Of a DNA stretch of 64,000 nucleotides, positions 1-9,664 are shown in pieces (the first letter of the stretch is position 1; each line of letters opens with the position of its first letter). Position numbers and translations under genes: made by a program. The notes beneath the pieces are model-generated. The model did no database searches. It was not told the DNA's origin and saw only the letters and a program-made list of their open reading frames with translations. The DNA comes from Serratia odorifera (lineage in GTDB: Bacteria > Pseudomonadota > Gammaproteobacteria > Enterobacterales > Enterobacteriaceae): NCBI RefSeq assembly GCF_900635445.1, contig NZ_LR134117.1:4650001-4714000 (forward strand), in the 5' to 3' direction.

Positions 1-1
1 T

Positions 2-1258
2 ATCGTTATTACCGGCATGGGCGCAGTCTCCCCTCTGGGCAGTGGCGTCGAAGCCATATGGCAACGTTTGCTAGCCGGGCAGAGCGGCATCCGCCCACTG
101 CCCGAAGCGATTGTGGCCGAGCTGCCGGTCAAGGTCGGCGGTCAGGTGCCAACCCTGCAACAGGATAGCGAGGCCGGATTTGATGCCGATGCCTCGGTCG
201 CGCCCAAGGATCAAAAGAAAATGGATCGCTTTATCCTGTTTGCCATGGCCGCGGCCGACGAAGCCATTCGCCAGGCCGGTTGGGTCGCCGACACTGATGA
301 AAAACAGGAGCGTACCGCCACCGTCGTGGCCTCCGGCATCGGTGGCTTCCCGGCCATTGCCAATGCGGTGCGCACCACCGACAGTCGCGGTGCAAAACGG
401 CTGTCGCCGTTCACCATCCCGTCGTTCCTGGTGAATCTGGCCGCTGGCCATATCTCGATCAAGCACCACTTCAAAGGACCTATCGGCGCCCCGGTCACCG
501 CCTGCGCCGCCGGGGTACAAGCCATTGGCGATGCGGTGCGCATGATTCGCAACGACGAGGCCGATATCGCCCTGTGTGGCGGTACTGAAGCGGCCATCGA
601 TACCGTCAGTCTGGGTGGATTTGCCGCAGCACGCGCCATGTCCAGCGCGCCAGCCGAAGATGCCGCCATCGCTTCTCGGCCATTCGACAGCGCACGTAGC
701 GGTTTCGTGATGGGTGAAGGCGCGGGCATGCTGGTGATTGAAACGCTGGAACACGCACTGGCGCGCGGTGCCACGCCGCTGGCAGAGATCGTCGGTTATG
801 GTACCAGCGCCGACGCCTATCATATGACCTCCGGCGCGGAAGACGGCGACGGCGCCTACCGTGCGATGAAAATCGCGCTCCGCCAGGCTGGCGTACAACC
901 GGAACAGATCCAGCACCTGAATGCGCATGCCACCTCTACGCCGGTCGGCGACCTGGGTGAAATCAACGCCATCCGTCACCTGTTTGGCGATCATCCGGTG
1001 GCGGTAACCTCGACCAAATCAGCCACCGGGCACCTGCTGGGGGCCGCTGGCGGTCTGGAAACCATCTTTACCGCGCTGGCGTTACGCGATCAGATAGCGC
1101 CGGCCACCCTGAACCTGGATCAGCCGGATCCGGCCGCGGCAGGTTTGCACCTGGTTGCCAAACAGGCAGAGCCAATGCCGATGACCTATGCATTGTCTAA
1201 TGGTTTTGGCTTTGGCGGGGTGAATGCCAGCATTCTGCTCAAGCGCTGGCAAGCGTAA
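2..1258 (+). CDS. Beta-ketoacyl-ACP synthase II-type (FabF-like), 5' end outside window
   Basis: Condensing enzyme of type II fatty acid synthesis: decarboxylates malonyl-ACP and elongates an acyl-ACP in the cytosol. The frame is open to the left edge and reads IVITGMGAVSPLG, the usual FabF N-terminus, so only a few codons are missing. The active-site Cys lies in VTACAAG, the two catalytic His in NAHATSTPVGD and SATGHLLGAAGG, and the C-terminus is the typical NGFGFGGVNASILL. About 418 residues are visible, the normal length. It sits alone, convergent with rmf, where E. coli has fabA. It is not beside acpP/fabG, so it may be a second, specialised FabF paralogue; that part is inference. Symbol withheld because the paralogue is uncertain. 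Confidence 0.85.
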   Translation: MVITGMGAVSPLGSGVEAIWQRLLAGQSGIRPLPEAIVAELPVKVGGQVPTLQQDSEAGFDADASVAPKDQKKMDRFILFAMAAADEAIRQAGWVADTDEKQERTATVVASGIGGFPAIANAVRTTDSRGAKRLSPFTIPSFLVNLAAGHISIKHHFKGPIGAPVTACAAGVQAIGDAVRMIRNDEADIALCGGTEAAIDTVSLGGFAAARAMSSAPAEDAAIASRPFDSARSGFVMGEGAGMLVIETLEHALARGATPLAEIVGYGTSADAYHMTSGAEDGDGAYRAMKIALRQAGVQPEQIQHLNAHATSTPVGDLGEINAIRHLFGDHPVAVTSTKSATGHLLGAAGGLETIFTALALRDQIAPATLNLDQPDPAAAGLHLVAKQAEPMPMTYALSNGFGFGGVNASILLKRWQA

Positions 1259-1265
1259 TCGACGG

Positions 1266-1300
1266 GATAAAAACGAAAACCTCCGCGCATTGGCGGAGGT
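1266..1300 (-). terminator. Rho-independent terminator of rmf
   Basis: On the minus strand an 8-bp perfect stem (ACCTCCGC / GCGGAGGT, 6-nt loop) is followed by TTTTCGTTTTT. It lies 26 nt past the rmf stop. No U-tract follows in the plus direction, so it serves rmf rather than the convergent ketoacyl synthase gene. Confidence 0.85.
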
Positions 1301-1326
1301 CATTCCTCTTGATGACAGAGAGCCGC

Positions 1327-1494
1327 TTAAGCGGTCACAGCCCTGTCTTCCATGGCTTGTCGCCAACCTCCCAGCCAATTGGCCCGGGCATCCAATGATT
1401 GATAGGGACAAAGTTCCCTGGAACGCCCTGAAAGACCTGCTTGGTAACCACGGGATTGTGCCCGTTCCAGACGATCTCGCTTCTGTCTCTTCAT
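1327..1494 (-). CDS. rmf: Ribosome modulation factor RMF (hibernation factor)
   Basis: RMF binds the 30S subunit in stationary phase and drives 100S ribosome dimer formation. Hand translation gives a 55-residue protein starting MKRQKRDRLERAQSRGYQAG and ending WRQAMEDRAVTA. This matches the 55-aa RMF family (basic N-terminus, GRS, CPY, WLGGWR) nearly end to end. A GAGG ribosome site sits just before the ATG. It lies downstream of pqiC on the same strand, as in E. coli, but a strong terminator separates the two, so it is its own transcription unit. Larger overlapping frames here are not genes. Confidence 0.95.
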   Translation of the reverse strand: MKRQKRDRLERAQSRGYQAGLSGRSRELCPYQSLDARANWLGGWRQAMEDRAVTA

Positions 1495-1696
1495 GCCTCG
1501 TTTCCCTCATTTCTTGGTCTGCTGGAAAGAAAACAATGGCCGCTTTTTTGTGCAGCCACGCATAAGCAATAGCGCTAATCGCAGGGAAGATCAATGCGCA
1601 AAATTCACGCCAATGTCATATTTGTGAGCTACGCACGCAGAAAATGCTAAGTGGCTGATAACGCGAAGAACAGATTAAGTAGTTGAAAAATAGCGA

Positions 1697-1736
1697 TAAA
1701 AAAGCCGGTGAGACGACGTCAATCTTTCTCACCGGC
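1697..1736 (-). terminator. Terminator of the pqiABC operon
   Basis: A 10-bp perfect inverted repeat (GCCGGTGAGA / TCTCACCGGC, 13-nt loop) is followed on the minus strand by six T. It lies 79 nt beyond the pqiC stop and closes the pqi operon. The rest of the 320-nt gap between pqiC and rmf must hold the rmf promoter; I could not assign a convincing -35/-10 pair there. Confidence 0.9.
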
Positions 1737-1814
1737 ATGCCGTTAGACTGTTTTAGAACAGGTTATACGCCCCGTACGGCACCAGGCGGGAATACCCAGC
1801 CTCGGGGATACCCA

Positions 1815-2372
1815 CTACAGGCGTCCGGCCTGAGCGGCTATCGCCTGCGCTTCTTGCTGCCAGCCGGTAGCCAAGGCGCGCACCAACGCATCGTAGCCGT
1901 CTTCCTGCTGTGTCAGCTCCAGATTGAACGGCCGCTTGACCACCCGATCCTGATGTTTCAGCACCCATTCGCCACGGATAATGGCCTTGCCGTCATAACG
2001 CCCGTGGAAACCGGTGATGGTGACGTTCAGCACATCCTGATCGCTGTTCATCGGTTGTGAAGACACCAGCCAACCCGGCAATGCGTTGCTGAGATTGGTG
2101 ACCAGCGACTGCTGCAATTGCTGATCCAGCGGGCTGGCCCACAGGTTGTTCTGGCCAATGACGTACTGTACGTCATTGGTCTGATACACCACGCCATTCT
2201 GCGCCAGATAATCCGCCACGCTAACGTGCTCCAGCCACAGCTGGCGCGATGCGGTAGTGGCGCTGACCTGCGCCGGCGCCGCCAGAGCCGGCAGTTGATA
2301 GTAGGTTTTCTGTGGCGTACTGCTACAGGCGCCGAGTAACAGCGCCAGGGCTACGGGAATCCATTTCATCAT
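1815..2372 (-). CDS. pqiC: Outer-membrane lipoprotein PqiC (YmbA)
   Basis: Lipoprotein partner of the PqiAB intermembrane lipid-transport machine; it anchors the PqiB needle at the outer membrane. A signal peptide with lipobox LLLGAC puts the lipidated Cys at residue 16. The 185 aa length and the YQLP...QLWLEHVSVADYLAQNGVVYQ section fit the ABC-type transport auxiliary lipoprotein family (DUF330). Its ATG overlaps the pqiB stop (ATGA), so the genes are translationally coupled. The frame after the stop, read in another phase, adds about 20 residues but has no support. Confidence 0.93.
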   Translation of the reverse strand: MMKWIPVALALLLGACSSTPQKTYYQLPALAAPAQVSATTASRQLWLEHVSVADYLAQNGVVYQTNDVQYVIGQNNLWASPLDQQLQQSLVTNLSNALPGWLVSSQPMNSDQDVLNVTITGFHGRYDGKAIIRGEWVLKHQDRVVKRPFNLELTQQEDGYDALVRALATGWQQEAQAIAAQAGRL

Positions 2373-4015
2373 TTTTTGGCCTTCTTCGGCTGAGGATCGT
2401 CGCTCGTCGCGGCTTCAAATACCAACGCATTGCTCTTTTCATTCAAGGTACGCAGCACCGGCTGCAGCTCACGCAATACCTGATCCAGACGTTGCATGTC
2501 GCCAACCATCTTATTGTAGGCTGGCGAGCCCGGCTGGAAACCTTTCATGCTGCGATTCAGTTCCTGCAATGTTTTTTGCATATCCTGCGGCAGCTCTTTC
2601 ATCGCCTTACTGGCAATGATGTCATTGAGCGACTTCATGGTCTGCTGCGTCTCGCGCATGGTGCGTTGACTTTCCGACAGCGTTTTGGTCGCTTCATTAA
2701 TCATTGGGTTCAGCGGCATCGCATTGATCTTGTCCAGCGTCTGCATCAGTTTTTGCTGTATCTGCGCCAGTCCACCGCTGGTAGTTGGCAGCAGCGGATA
2801 ACCGAACAGTTCACGCGGCCCTTTCCAGGCACTTTGCTGTGGATAGAAGTCCAGATCGATATACAGCGAGCCGGTCAGCAGGTTGGCGGATTTCAACGCG
2901 GCACGCAAACCACGCGCTTCGGCGTCTTTCAGGTGTTTTTCCATGTCGAAGTTGTTACCGAGCTGCTTCTGGAAGCGATCCGGTTCGATACGGATCAGCA
3001 CCGGTATGCGGTAATCGCTGTCAAGACGCTGCTCCATCCCCGGTTTATAGAACGGTACCTGCGCCACGGTGCCCAGACGGATGCCGCGGAATTCGACCGG
3101 CGCGCCCGGTTGCAGGCCACGAACCGAATCAGAGAAGAACAACAGGTAATCTTTGTGCACGGTGTACAGCGAATCCTGGATGCTGCGCTGGCTGTCGTAC
3201 AGCTGATATTCCGCCTTTTCCTGTGCCTTGGCGCCACGTTCCCAGCCATCCGGTACGTCAAAGCTGACGCCACCGCTGAACAGCGTCGCCAGCGAGCCCA
3301 TTTCAACCCGCATGCCCTGCGCCGACATGTCGAACGCCACGCCGCTGTCCTTCCAGAAGCGCACGTTGCTGGTCACCAGCTGATCGTAAGGCGCGGTAAT
3401 AAACAGCTGATAGCGCATGGCGCGCAGTTTGGGATCGAAATAGCTGGTTTCTACCGAGCCGACGCGATAACCGCGGAACAGTACCGGATCGCCAGCGTTC
3501 AACTGACCGGACTTGTCGCTGTCCAGTACGATACGCAGCCCTTTAGCGTCAGGCGACGCCAACGGCGGTGCGTCCAGCAGTTGGTATTCCTCTTTACCTT
3601 CTTTGCCTTTGCTACCCGGTTGCAACTCGATATAGGCGCCGGATAACAAAGTGCCAAGGCCGGAAACCCCTTCCCGGCCTATTTGCGGCTTCACCACCCA
3701 GAAGGCGGAATCCTGTCGCAACAGTTTTTCCATGCCGGAGTTCAAGCGAGCCTGAATCAGCACCTTGCTCAAATCCTCGCTCAACGTCACGCTTTCTACC
3801 GTACCGACGTCGACGCTGCGGCTTTTGATTCGGGTTTTACCGGCTTCCAGCCCCTCTGCGGTAGTGGTGTATAACGTTACCACCGGTCCCTGGTGGCTAA
3901 AGTGGTAAAACAGGATCCATGCACCGATCAGCGCCGTGACGATGGGAATAATCCACACCGGCGACCAGCGTTTGATCTTTTCAATATCCGCGACGCTATG
4001 ATTATTTTCCGTCAC
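2369..4015 (-). CDS. pqiB: Intermembrane transport protein PqiB (triple MCE domain)
   Basis: Periplasm-spanning MCE protein of the PqiABC system, which moves lipids between the inner and outer membranes and protects against membrane stress such as paraquat. The 548 residues show one N-terminal membrane helix (about 17-38, PVWIIPIVTALIGAWILFY). Three MCE/MlaD-like modules follow (starting near 45, 160 and 285, each with a GxxVxxRGxxVG-like signature). A long coiled-coil C-terminal tail from about 440 forms the needle. It overlaps pqiA by 14 nt upstream and pqiC by 4 nt downstream, a tight operon. Confidence 0.95.
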   Translation of the reverse strand: MTENNHSVADIEKIKRWSPVWIIPIVTALIGAWILFYHFSHQGPVVTLYTTTAEGLEAGKTRIKSRSVDVGTVESVTLSEDLSKVLIQARLNSGMEKLLRQDSAFWVVKPQIGREGVSGLGTLLSGAYIELQPGSKGKEGKEEYQLLDAPPLASPDAKGLRIVLDSDKSGQLNAGDPVLFRGYRVGSVETSYFDPKLRAMRYQLFITAPYDQLVTSNVRFWKDSGVAFDMSAQGMRVEMGSLATLFSGGVSFDVPDGWERGAKAQEKAEYQLYDSQRSIQDSLYTVHKDYLLFFSDSVRGLQPGAPVEFRGIRLGTVAQVPFYKPGMEQRLDSDYRIPVLIRIEPDRFQKQLGNNFDMEKHLKDAEARGLRAALKSANLLTGSLYIDLDFYPQQSAWKGPRELFGYPLLPTTSGGLAQIQQKLMQTLDKINAMPLNPMINEATKTLSESQRTMRETQQTMKSLNDIIASKAMKELPQDMQKTLQELNRSMKGFQPGSPAYNKMVGDMQRLDQVLRELQPVLRTLNEKSNALVFEAATSDDPQPKKAKK

Positions 4016-5315
4016 CTTGCGGCTCCTTCTTTATTGTTTCATTTACGCGATCCCAGGTCAGACGGGGATCAAACGTCATGGCAGCAAACATAGTGAGGAT
4101 CACCACCATGGCGAACAGCAGCGCGCCAGTAGCAGGATAAATACTCATCAATTGTCCCATACGTACCAATGCCGACAACACGGCAATGACAAACACGTCG
4201 ATCATTGACCAGCGGCCAACAAACTCAACCACTTCATAAATCAGATGCATCCGTTCGCTGTCAGCCCGCGGTTTACCCTGGCGATTGGCATCCCAGCACA
4301 GCCAGCCGATAGCAACCATTTTCAGCGTCGGTACCATGATACTGGCGATGAAGATCACCATCGCCACCGGGTAGGAACCTTCGCCCCACAGCAGGATCAC
4401 CCCAGCCATCACCGTCGACGGCATTTTGTTGCCCAGCGCCTCGGTCACCATGATCGGTAACAGCATCGCCGGTACGTAGAGGATAAGCGAGGTAAATAGC
4501 AGCGCCAACGTCCATTGCAGACTGTGTTGCCGACGGACGTGACCATGGGTATGGCAACGTGGGCATTGCAGCTGTTCAGCCGGCAAAATCGCGGTGCAGC
4601 AGGAACAGGAGCGTAATCCCTGGCCAATGCCTGCCTGACCGACGGTCACCGGTCGCGTTATCTGCGGTGCCGGCTCGATATCCTGCCACAGCCAGCGGCG
4701 ATCGACGCACTGGAAGGCGCGCACCTGCAACAGACAGAATAGGCAATAAGGCACAAAACTGGTGCCAACGCCGATATCGCCGTACGCCATCAGTTTGACG
4801 AAACTCACCAACACGCCGGCGAGGAAAATTTCCACCATGCACCAGGTTTTGAACTGGAATAGCACCTTGGCCATCCAGATTTTGAGGCGCGACGGCATCC
4901 GCACTCTGGCGCACAGCAAGATAATCGCCAGCATGCAAAACGCCGGGATCAGTTGGACAAACACCATAAACAGCGTGGCCATGCTGGCGTAATCTTCGGC
5001 CACCATCACCTGCGGGATCTGGATCAGTTTGATTTCGTTGCCGATACCGGCAACGCGCATATTCACGAAAGGAAATATATTGGCTAACAGCAGCATAAAC
5101 AGGGCGCTGAGGGCGTAGCCGATAGGTCGTTTGCGCGGCTCTTCCCAACGGGCACTGAGCGTCGTTTTGCAACGCGGGCACACCGCCTTGCTGCCATAGG
5201 TCAACGGCGGCAAGGCCACCAGCATGTCGCACTGCGGGCATAACATCAGACCCTCTTGCGGCGGCTCGCCGTTGCTCGCATGGCTATGCTGCATATGATT
5301 CTGCTGGGAACACAC
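4002..5315 (-). CDS. pqiA: Inner-membrane protein PqiA
   Basis: Integral membrane component of the Pqi lipid transporter. The 437 residues comprise two related halves, each with a CxxC...CxxC zinc-ribbon-like motif (LCPQC...VCPRC near the N-terminus and CSCC...QCPRC in the middle) followed by four hydrophobic segments. The N-terminus is about 15-20 residues longer than E. coli PqiA, with His/Asn-rich sequence before the first zinc motif; internal ATG codons (for example MQHSHASN) are possible starts. First gene of pqiABC. The promoter must lie in the short gap to uup. In E. coli the operon is SoxRS-induced; no SoxS site was assigned here. Confidence 0.93.
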   Translation of the reverse strand: MCSQQNHMQHSHASNGEPPQEGLMLCPQCDMLVALPPLTYGSKAVCPRCKTTLSARWEEPRKRPIGYALSALFMLLLANIFPFVNMRVAGIGNEIKLIQIPQVMVAEDYASMATLFMVFVQLIPAFCMLAIILLCARVRMPSRLKIWMAKVLFQFKTWCMVEIFLAGVLVSFVKLMAYGDIGVGTSFVPYCLFCLLQVRAFQCVDRRWLWQDIEPAPQITRPVTVGQAGIGQGLRSCSCCTAILPAEQLQCPRCHTHGHVRRQHSLQWTLALLFTSLILYVPAMLLPIMVTEALGNKMPSTVMAGVILLWGEGSYPVAMVIFIASIMVPTLKMVAIGWLCWDANRQGKPRADSERMHLIYEVVEFVGRWSMIDVFVIAVLSALVRMGQLMSIYPATGALLFAMVVILTMFAAMTFDPRLTWDRVNETIKKEPQGDGK

Positions 5316-5348
5316 CCTATTCCTCCCCCGACCTCAGGCCGATAGCAC

Positions 5349-5375
5349 AAAAATAGCCCGCAGCAGCGTGCGGGC
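5349..5375 (-). terminator. Terminator downstream of uup
   Basis: GCCCGCA / TGCGGGC stem (6-nt loop) followed on the minus strand by TATTTTTG. It starts 11 nt past the uup stop and separates uup from pqiA, so the pqi promoter lies in or just after it. Confidence 0.8.
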
Positions 5376-5386
5376 GCATTTATTTG

Positions 5387-7291
5387 TCAGGCGTTTTTCA
5401 TCGCTTCCAGCTCTTCCCAGCGCGCGAAGGCCTCTTCCAGGCGCCCTTCCGCCGCCGCCAAATCGGTCAATACCTGCTGCGTCTCGGCGTGTGGTCGCGA
5501 GAAAAAGTTCGCATCGCCAACCTGCGCCTGCAATGCTTCAATCTCGGCTTCCAACTGTTCCAGGCGCTGTGGCAATTGTTCCAGCTCACGTAACAGGTTA
5601 TAGCTCAGTTTGGCAGCCGGCTTCTTCGGTTGCTCGGTTTTTTTCTCTACCGGTTTGTTCTGACTCACCGGGGCGGCCTGACGAATCGGCTTGGCGGTCG
5701 CTCGCTGATGATGCGCATCGTAATAACCGCCGACGAAGGTGCTGATCGTGCCGTTACCTTCGAAGATCCAGCACTCGGTAACCGAGTTATCGACGAACTG
5801 ACGATCGTGGCTGACCAGCAGCACCGTCCCCTGATAGCCGTCAATCAGCTCTTCCAACAGTTCCAGCGTTTCGACGTCCAAATCGTTGGTTGGTTCATCG
5901 AGGATCAGCAGATTGCTTGGTTTGAGGAACAGGCGGGCCAGCAGCAGGCGATTGCGCTCGCCGCCGGACAGCGCCTTCACCGGCGTCATTGCGCGTTTCG
6001 GGTGGAACAGGAAGTCTTGCAGATAGCCCAGCACGTGACGCGAGCGACCATTGACCATTACCTCCTGCTTGCCTTCGGCCAGGTTGTCCATCACCGTACG
6101 CTCCGGATCCAGTTCGGCGCGGTGTTGATCGAAGTAGGCCACTTCCAGTTTGGTGCCGCAGTGCACGCGGCCGCTGTCGGCTTTCAGCTGACCGAGCATC
6201 AGTTTCAGCAAGGTAGTTTTACCGCAGCCGTTCGGGCCAACCAGGGCAATTTTGTCGCCGCGCTGCACCTGCGCAGAAAAATTGCGCACCAGCACTTTGC
6301 CGCCAACCTGATAATTGACGTCTTCCATTTCAAACACAATCTTGCCGGAACGCACCGCTTCTTCCACCTGCATTTTGGCGGTACCCATCACTTCACGGCG
6401 TGCAGAGCGTTCGTTGCGCAGCGCCTTCAGTGCGCGCACGCGCCCTTCGTTGCGGGTACGACGCGCCTTGATCCCCTGACGGATCCACACTTCTTCCTGC
6501 GCCAGCTTGCGGTCGAATTCGGCGTTTTGCAGCTCTTCTACCCGCAGCGCTTCTTCTTTACTGGTCAGATAGAGGTCATAGTCGCCCGGCCAGGAAACCA
6601 GTTTGCCGCGATCCAGATCGACAATCCGCGTTGCCATGTTGCGAATAAAGGAGCGGTCGTGCGAAATGAACACGATGCTGCCCTGGAATTCCTTCAGGAA
6701 GCCTTCCAGCCAGTCGATGGTTTCAATGTCCAGGTGGTTGGTCGGCTCATCCAGCAACAGCACGCGTGGGGAACTCACCAGCGCCCGGCCCAGCGCCGCC
6801 TTGCGCAGCCAGCCGCCGGACAGCGAGGAAAGCTGCGCGTCGCCATTCAGGCCCAGTTGGGCCAGCACTTCGCTGATGCGGCTATCGAGCTGCCACAGCC
6901 CCTGATGATCGAGAATTTCCATAATCTGCGCCATACGCGTCAGGTTTTTCTCGCTCGGATCGGTTTCCACCAGGTGTGAAATGGCATGATAGGCTTTCAG
7001 ATGTTCAGCCTGCTCCGCCACCCCTTCGGCGACGAAATCAAACACCGTACCACCAATGTTGCGCGGCGGATCCTGTTGCAGACGCGCCACGATCAGATCC
7101 TGCTCGTAAATCACCCGGCCGTCATCCAGCGGGATTTCCTTGCCAAGGATCTTCAGCAAGGTTGATTTGCCGGCGCCGTTGCGCCCGACCAGACAAACGC
7201 GTTCGTTGTCTTCAATGTGAATTTCGGTGTTATCCAAAAGCGGCGCATCGCTGAAAGACAGCCAGGCGCCGGACATGCTAATTAACGACAT
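5387..7291 (-). CDS. uup: ABC-F ATPase Uup
   Basis: Soluble tandem ATPase of the ABC-F family, linked to ribosome function and to limiting precise transposon excision and replication defects. The 634 residues carry two nucleotide-binding domains with Walker A GRNGAGKST and GPNGCGKTT, signatures LSGGW and LSGGE, and Walker B LLLDEPTNHLD and LILDEPTNDLD. The linker between domains is charged, and a C-terminal coiled-coil domain (about 545-634) is the DNA-binding Uup tail. There are no membrane segments. It starts 5 nt after the rlmKL stop and is probably cotranscribed with it. Confidence 0.96.
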   Translation of the reverse strand: MSLISMSGAWLSFSDAPLLDNTEIHIEDNERVCLVGRNGAGKSTLLKILGKEIPLDDGRVIYEQDLIVARLQQDPPRNIGGTVFDFVAEGVAEQAEHLKAYHAISHLVETDPSEKNLTRMAQIMEILDHQGLWQLDSRISEVLAQLGLNGDAQLSSLSGGWLRKAALGRALVSSPRVLLLDEPTNHLDIETIDWLEGFLKEFQGSIVFISHDRSFIRNMATRIVDLDRGKLVSWPGDYDLYLTSKEEALRVEELQNAEFDRKLAQEEVWIRQGIKARRTRNEGRVRALKALRNERSARREVMGTAKMQVEEAVRSGKIVFEMEDVNYQVGGKVLVRNFSAQVQRGDKIALVGPNGCGKTTLLKLMLGQLKADSGRVHCGTKLEVAYFDQHRAELDPERTVMDNLAEGKQEVMVNGRSRHVLGYLQDFLFHPKRAMTPVKALSGGERNRLLLARLFLKPSNLLILDEPTNDLDVETLELLEELIDGYQGTVLLVSHDRQFVDNSVTECWIFEGNGTISTFVGGYYDAHHQRATAKPIRQAAPVSQNKPVEKKTEQPKKPAAKLSYNLLRELEQLPQRLEQLEAEIEALQAQVGDANFFSRPHAETQQVLTDLAAAEGRLEEAFARWEELEAMKNA

Positions 7292-7296
7292 AGTAA

Positions 7297-9418
7297 TTAT
7301 TTTCCTTCGCCGGCATGGGTTACCAGCCAGCAGTTGTGAATCTGACGGTTGCGGGCAAAGTCCTGCGACAGCGTCTGGGCGGTAATTTCTTTCGCTACCA
7401 GTCCCAACGCCTGCAAGCCGGCCTGATCCATCTGGAAACCGCGCTTGTTGTTCGAGAACATGATGGTCCCGTTGCGACGCAGTAACCGTTTCAAATCTTT
7501 CATCAGCGCCAGGTGATCGCGCTGAACGTCAAAAGTGTTCTCCATCCGCTTGGAGTTGGAGAACGTCGGCGGATCGATAAAGATCACGTCGAACTGTTCG
7601 TCGGCATTATGTAACCAGGACAGGCAATCGGCCTGTATCAAACGGTGCTGTCGCCCGGTCAGACCGTTGGCGCGCAGGTTTTTCTCTGCCCACTCCAGAT
7701 AGGTGCGCGACATATCCACCGTGGTGGTGCTGCGCGCGCCGCCCAGGCCGGCGTGCACGCTGGCGGTGCCGGTATAGGCGAACAGGTTGAGGAAGTCTTT
7801 GCCCTGGCTCATCTCGCCAAGCATGCGGCGGGCAATACGATGATCGAGGAACAGACCGGTATCAAGATAGTCGGTCAGGTTGACCCATAGCTTGGCGTTG
7901 TACTCTTCCACCAGCAGGAACTCACCTTTCTGCGCCAGTTTTTCATACTGGCTTTTGCCCTTCTGCCGCTCGCGGGTTTTCAGCACCAGTTGGTTGGACG
8001 GCAAATCGAGCACCGCCAGCGTGGCGTTAATCACATCGAACAGACGCTGACGCGCCTTCTGCGCATCGACGGTTTTTGGCGGCGCGTACTCCTGCACCAC
8101 CACTTTGCTGCCGTAGCGATCTACCGCCACGTTGTATTCCGGCAAATCGGCGTCATACAGGCGATAGCATTCAATGCCCTGCTGTCGCGCCCATTTGTCC
8201 AGTTTCTTGAGATTTTTTGCGCAAGCGGTTGGCGAAGTCTTCCGCCACCTGTACTCCGCCGCTGCCCTGCGGATTGGCCGCCAGTTGGTAGTTCTTCTGC
8301 ACGCAGTCCAACGGGCCGTTTTTGGCCTTGAACTGGCGTTCGGCACGCAATTGCAGGCAGCTCAACAGCTCTGGCGACGCGCTAAACAGCGACAGTTGCC
8401 AACCGCCAAAGGCGCTTTTCATAATGCGACCCAGCATGTTGTGCAAGGCAATCAGCGCCGGTTCGCTTTCCAGACGCTCACCGTAAGGCGGGTTGCTGAC
8501 CACGGTGCCACACGGGCCTTCCGGCAGCGGATTGGTTACTTTGCTGACGTCGTTAACGTTAAAGGCGATCAATTCAGCGACACCGGCGCGTCGGGCGTTG
8601 GCGCGCGCCATCTCGATCACCCGGCGGTCAATATCCGAGCCGAAGAAGCGTGAGGTGGTTTCTTGCAGACCACGGCGCGCACGTACCTGGGCTTCGCTTA
8701 CCGCTTCGCGCCACAGATCCGGGTTGTGGCCATGCCAGGCGCTGAATCCCCAATGTTGGCGGTGCAGACCCGGAGCGCGATCCGCCGCGATCATCGCCGC
8801 TTCGATCAGCAAGGTACCGGAGCCACACATCGGATCGAGCATCGGCGTTCCCGGCTGCCAACCGGAGCGCTGCACAATGGCAGCGGCGAGATTTTCCTTC
8901 AGCGGCGCCTGACCGGTGAGATCGCGGTAACCACGCTGATGCAGGCCTTCGCCACTCAGATCGAGCGCCACGCTGGCCATATCGCGCTGCAGGAACACGT
9001 TAATGCGGATATCCGGCTGTTGTTTCGCCACCGTCGGACGACGATCGATTTTGCGCGTGAAGCTGTCAACAATGGCATCTTTCACTTTTAATGCGCCGTA
9101 CTGGCTATTGCGGATCTCTTCGTTGACGCCGCTAAAATGCACGGCGAAGGTGCTTTCAACGTCAAAGATTTCCGTCCAGTCGATCGCCTGAACGCCAAGG
9201 TAAAGATCCAGATCGCTGTGCACGCGGAATTCATTTAGCGGCAACAGAATGCGCGAAGCCAGGCGGCTCCACAGTAAGCTTTGGTACAGAAGACGATCGT
9301 CACCCTGAAAATGTACCCCACCCTGCACCACTTTGCAGCCGTGAGCGCCAAGCCGTTCGAGTTCGCTTTTTAACAGTTCTTCCAGTCCACGCGCCGTGCT
9401 GGCAAACAGAGAGTTCAT
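7297..9418 (-). CDS. rlmL: 23S rRNA methyltransferase RlmKL, one frameshift in assembly
   Basis: Bifunctional enzyme: the N-terminal half (THUMP plus methyltransferase, PCG SGTLL and SNPPYGER motifs) makes m2G2445, and the C-terminal RlmK half (DPPTFSNSKRM motif) makes m7G2069 of 23S rRNA. Two frames overlap and join at the motif NRLRKNLKKLDKWARQ. An extra T in the T6 run at 8213-8218 breaks the frame; removing one base gives 706 aa, as in the family. The start is ATG 9418 (MNSLFASTARG), 36 nt inside a longer open frame. A real split into two proteins is possible but unlikely, because the break falls in a homopolymer and the junction is exactly conserved. Confidence 0.92.
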
Positions 9419-9664
9419 ATCGTACTTATCACCAAAAAGAAAATTGTCGCGCATTATACCCTAAATAATCCGCGTTGCATTGAGGCGGCAGGGATGGGGG
9501 CGTCTATTACGCCAGCGTTTAGCCGCTCCCAGGGAGGAATGCGCCGGGAGGCGCCGGCGCTTCAGCGCTCGCCAAGGTGCCGCTTGTTGCACAATGGCTA
9601 TGGCTAAACCCCATCGCTTGTCATAAAGTTGCCTTTTTCCCTAATTAACAATAGGCAGATTAGG

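Noticed and set aside
1082..1594. 170-codon minus-strand frame over rmf
   Set aside because: Different reading frame from rmf; its 3' half runs through the ketoacyl synthase gene and the rmf terminator.
1753..1968. 71-codon minus-strand frame overlapping the end of pqiC
   Set aside because: Out of phase with pqiC and without a start signal; the pqiC stop at 1815 matches the family length.
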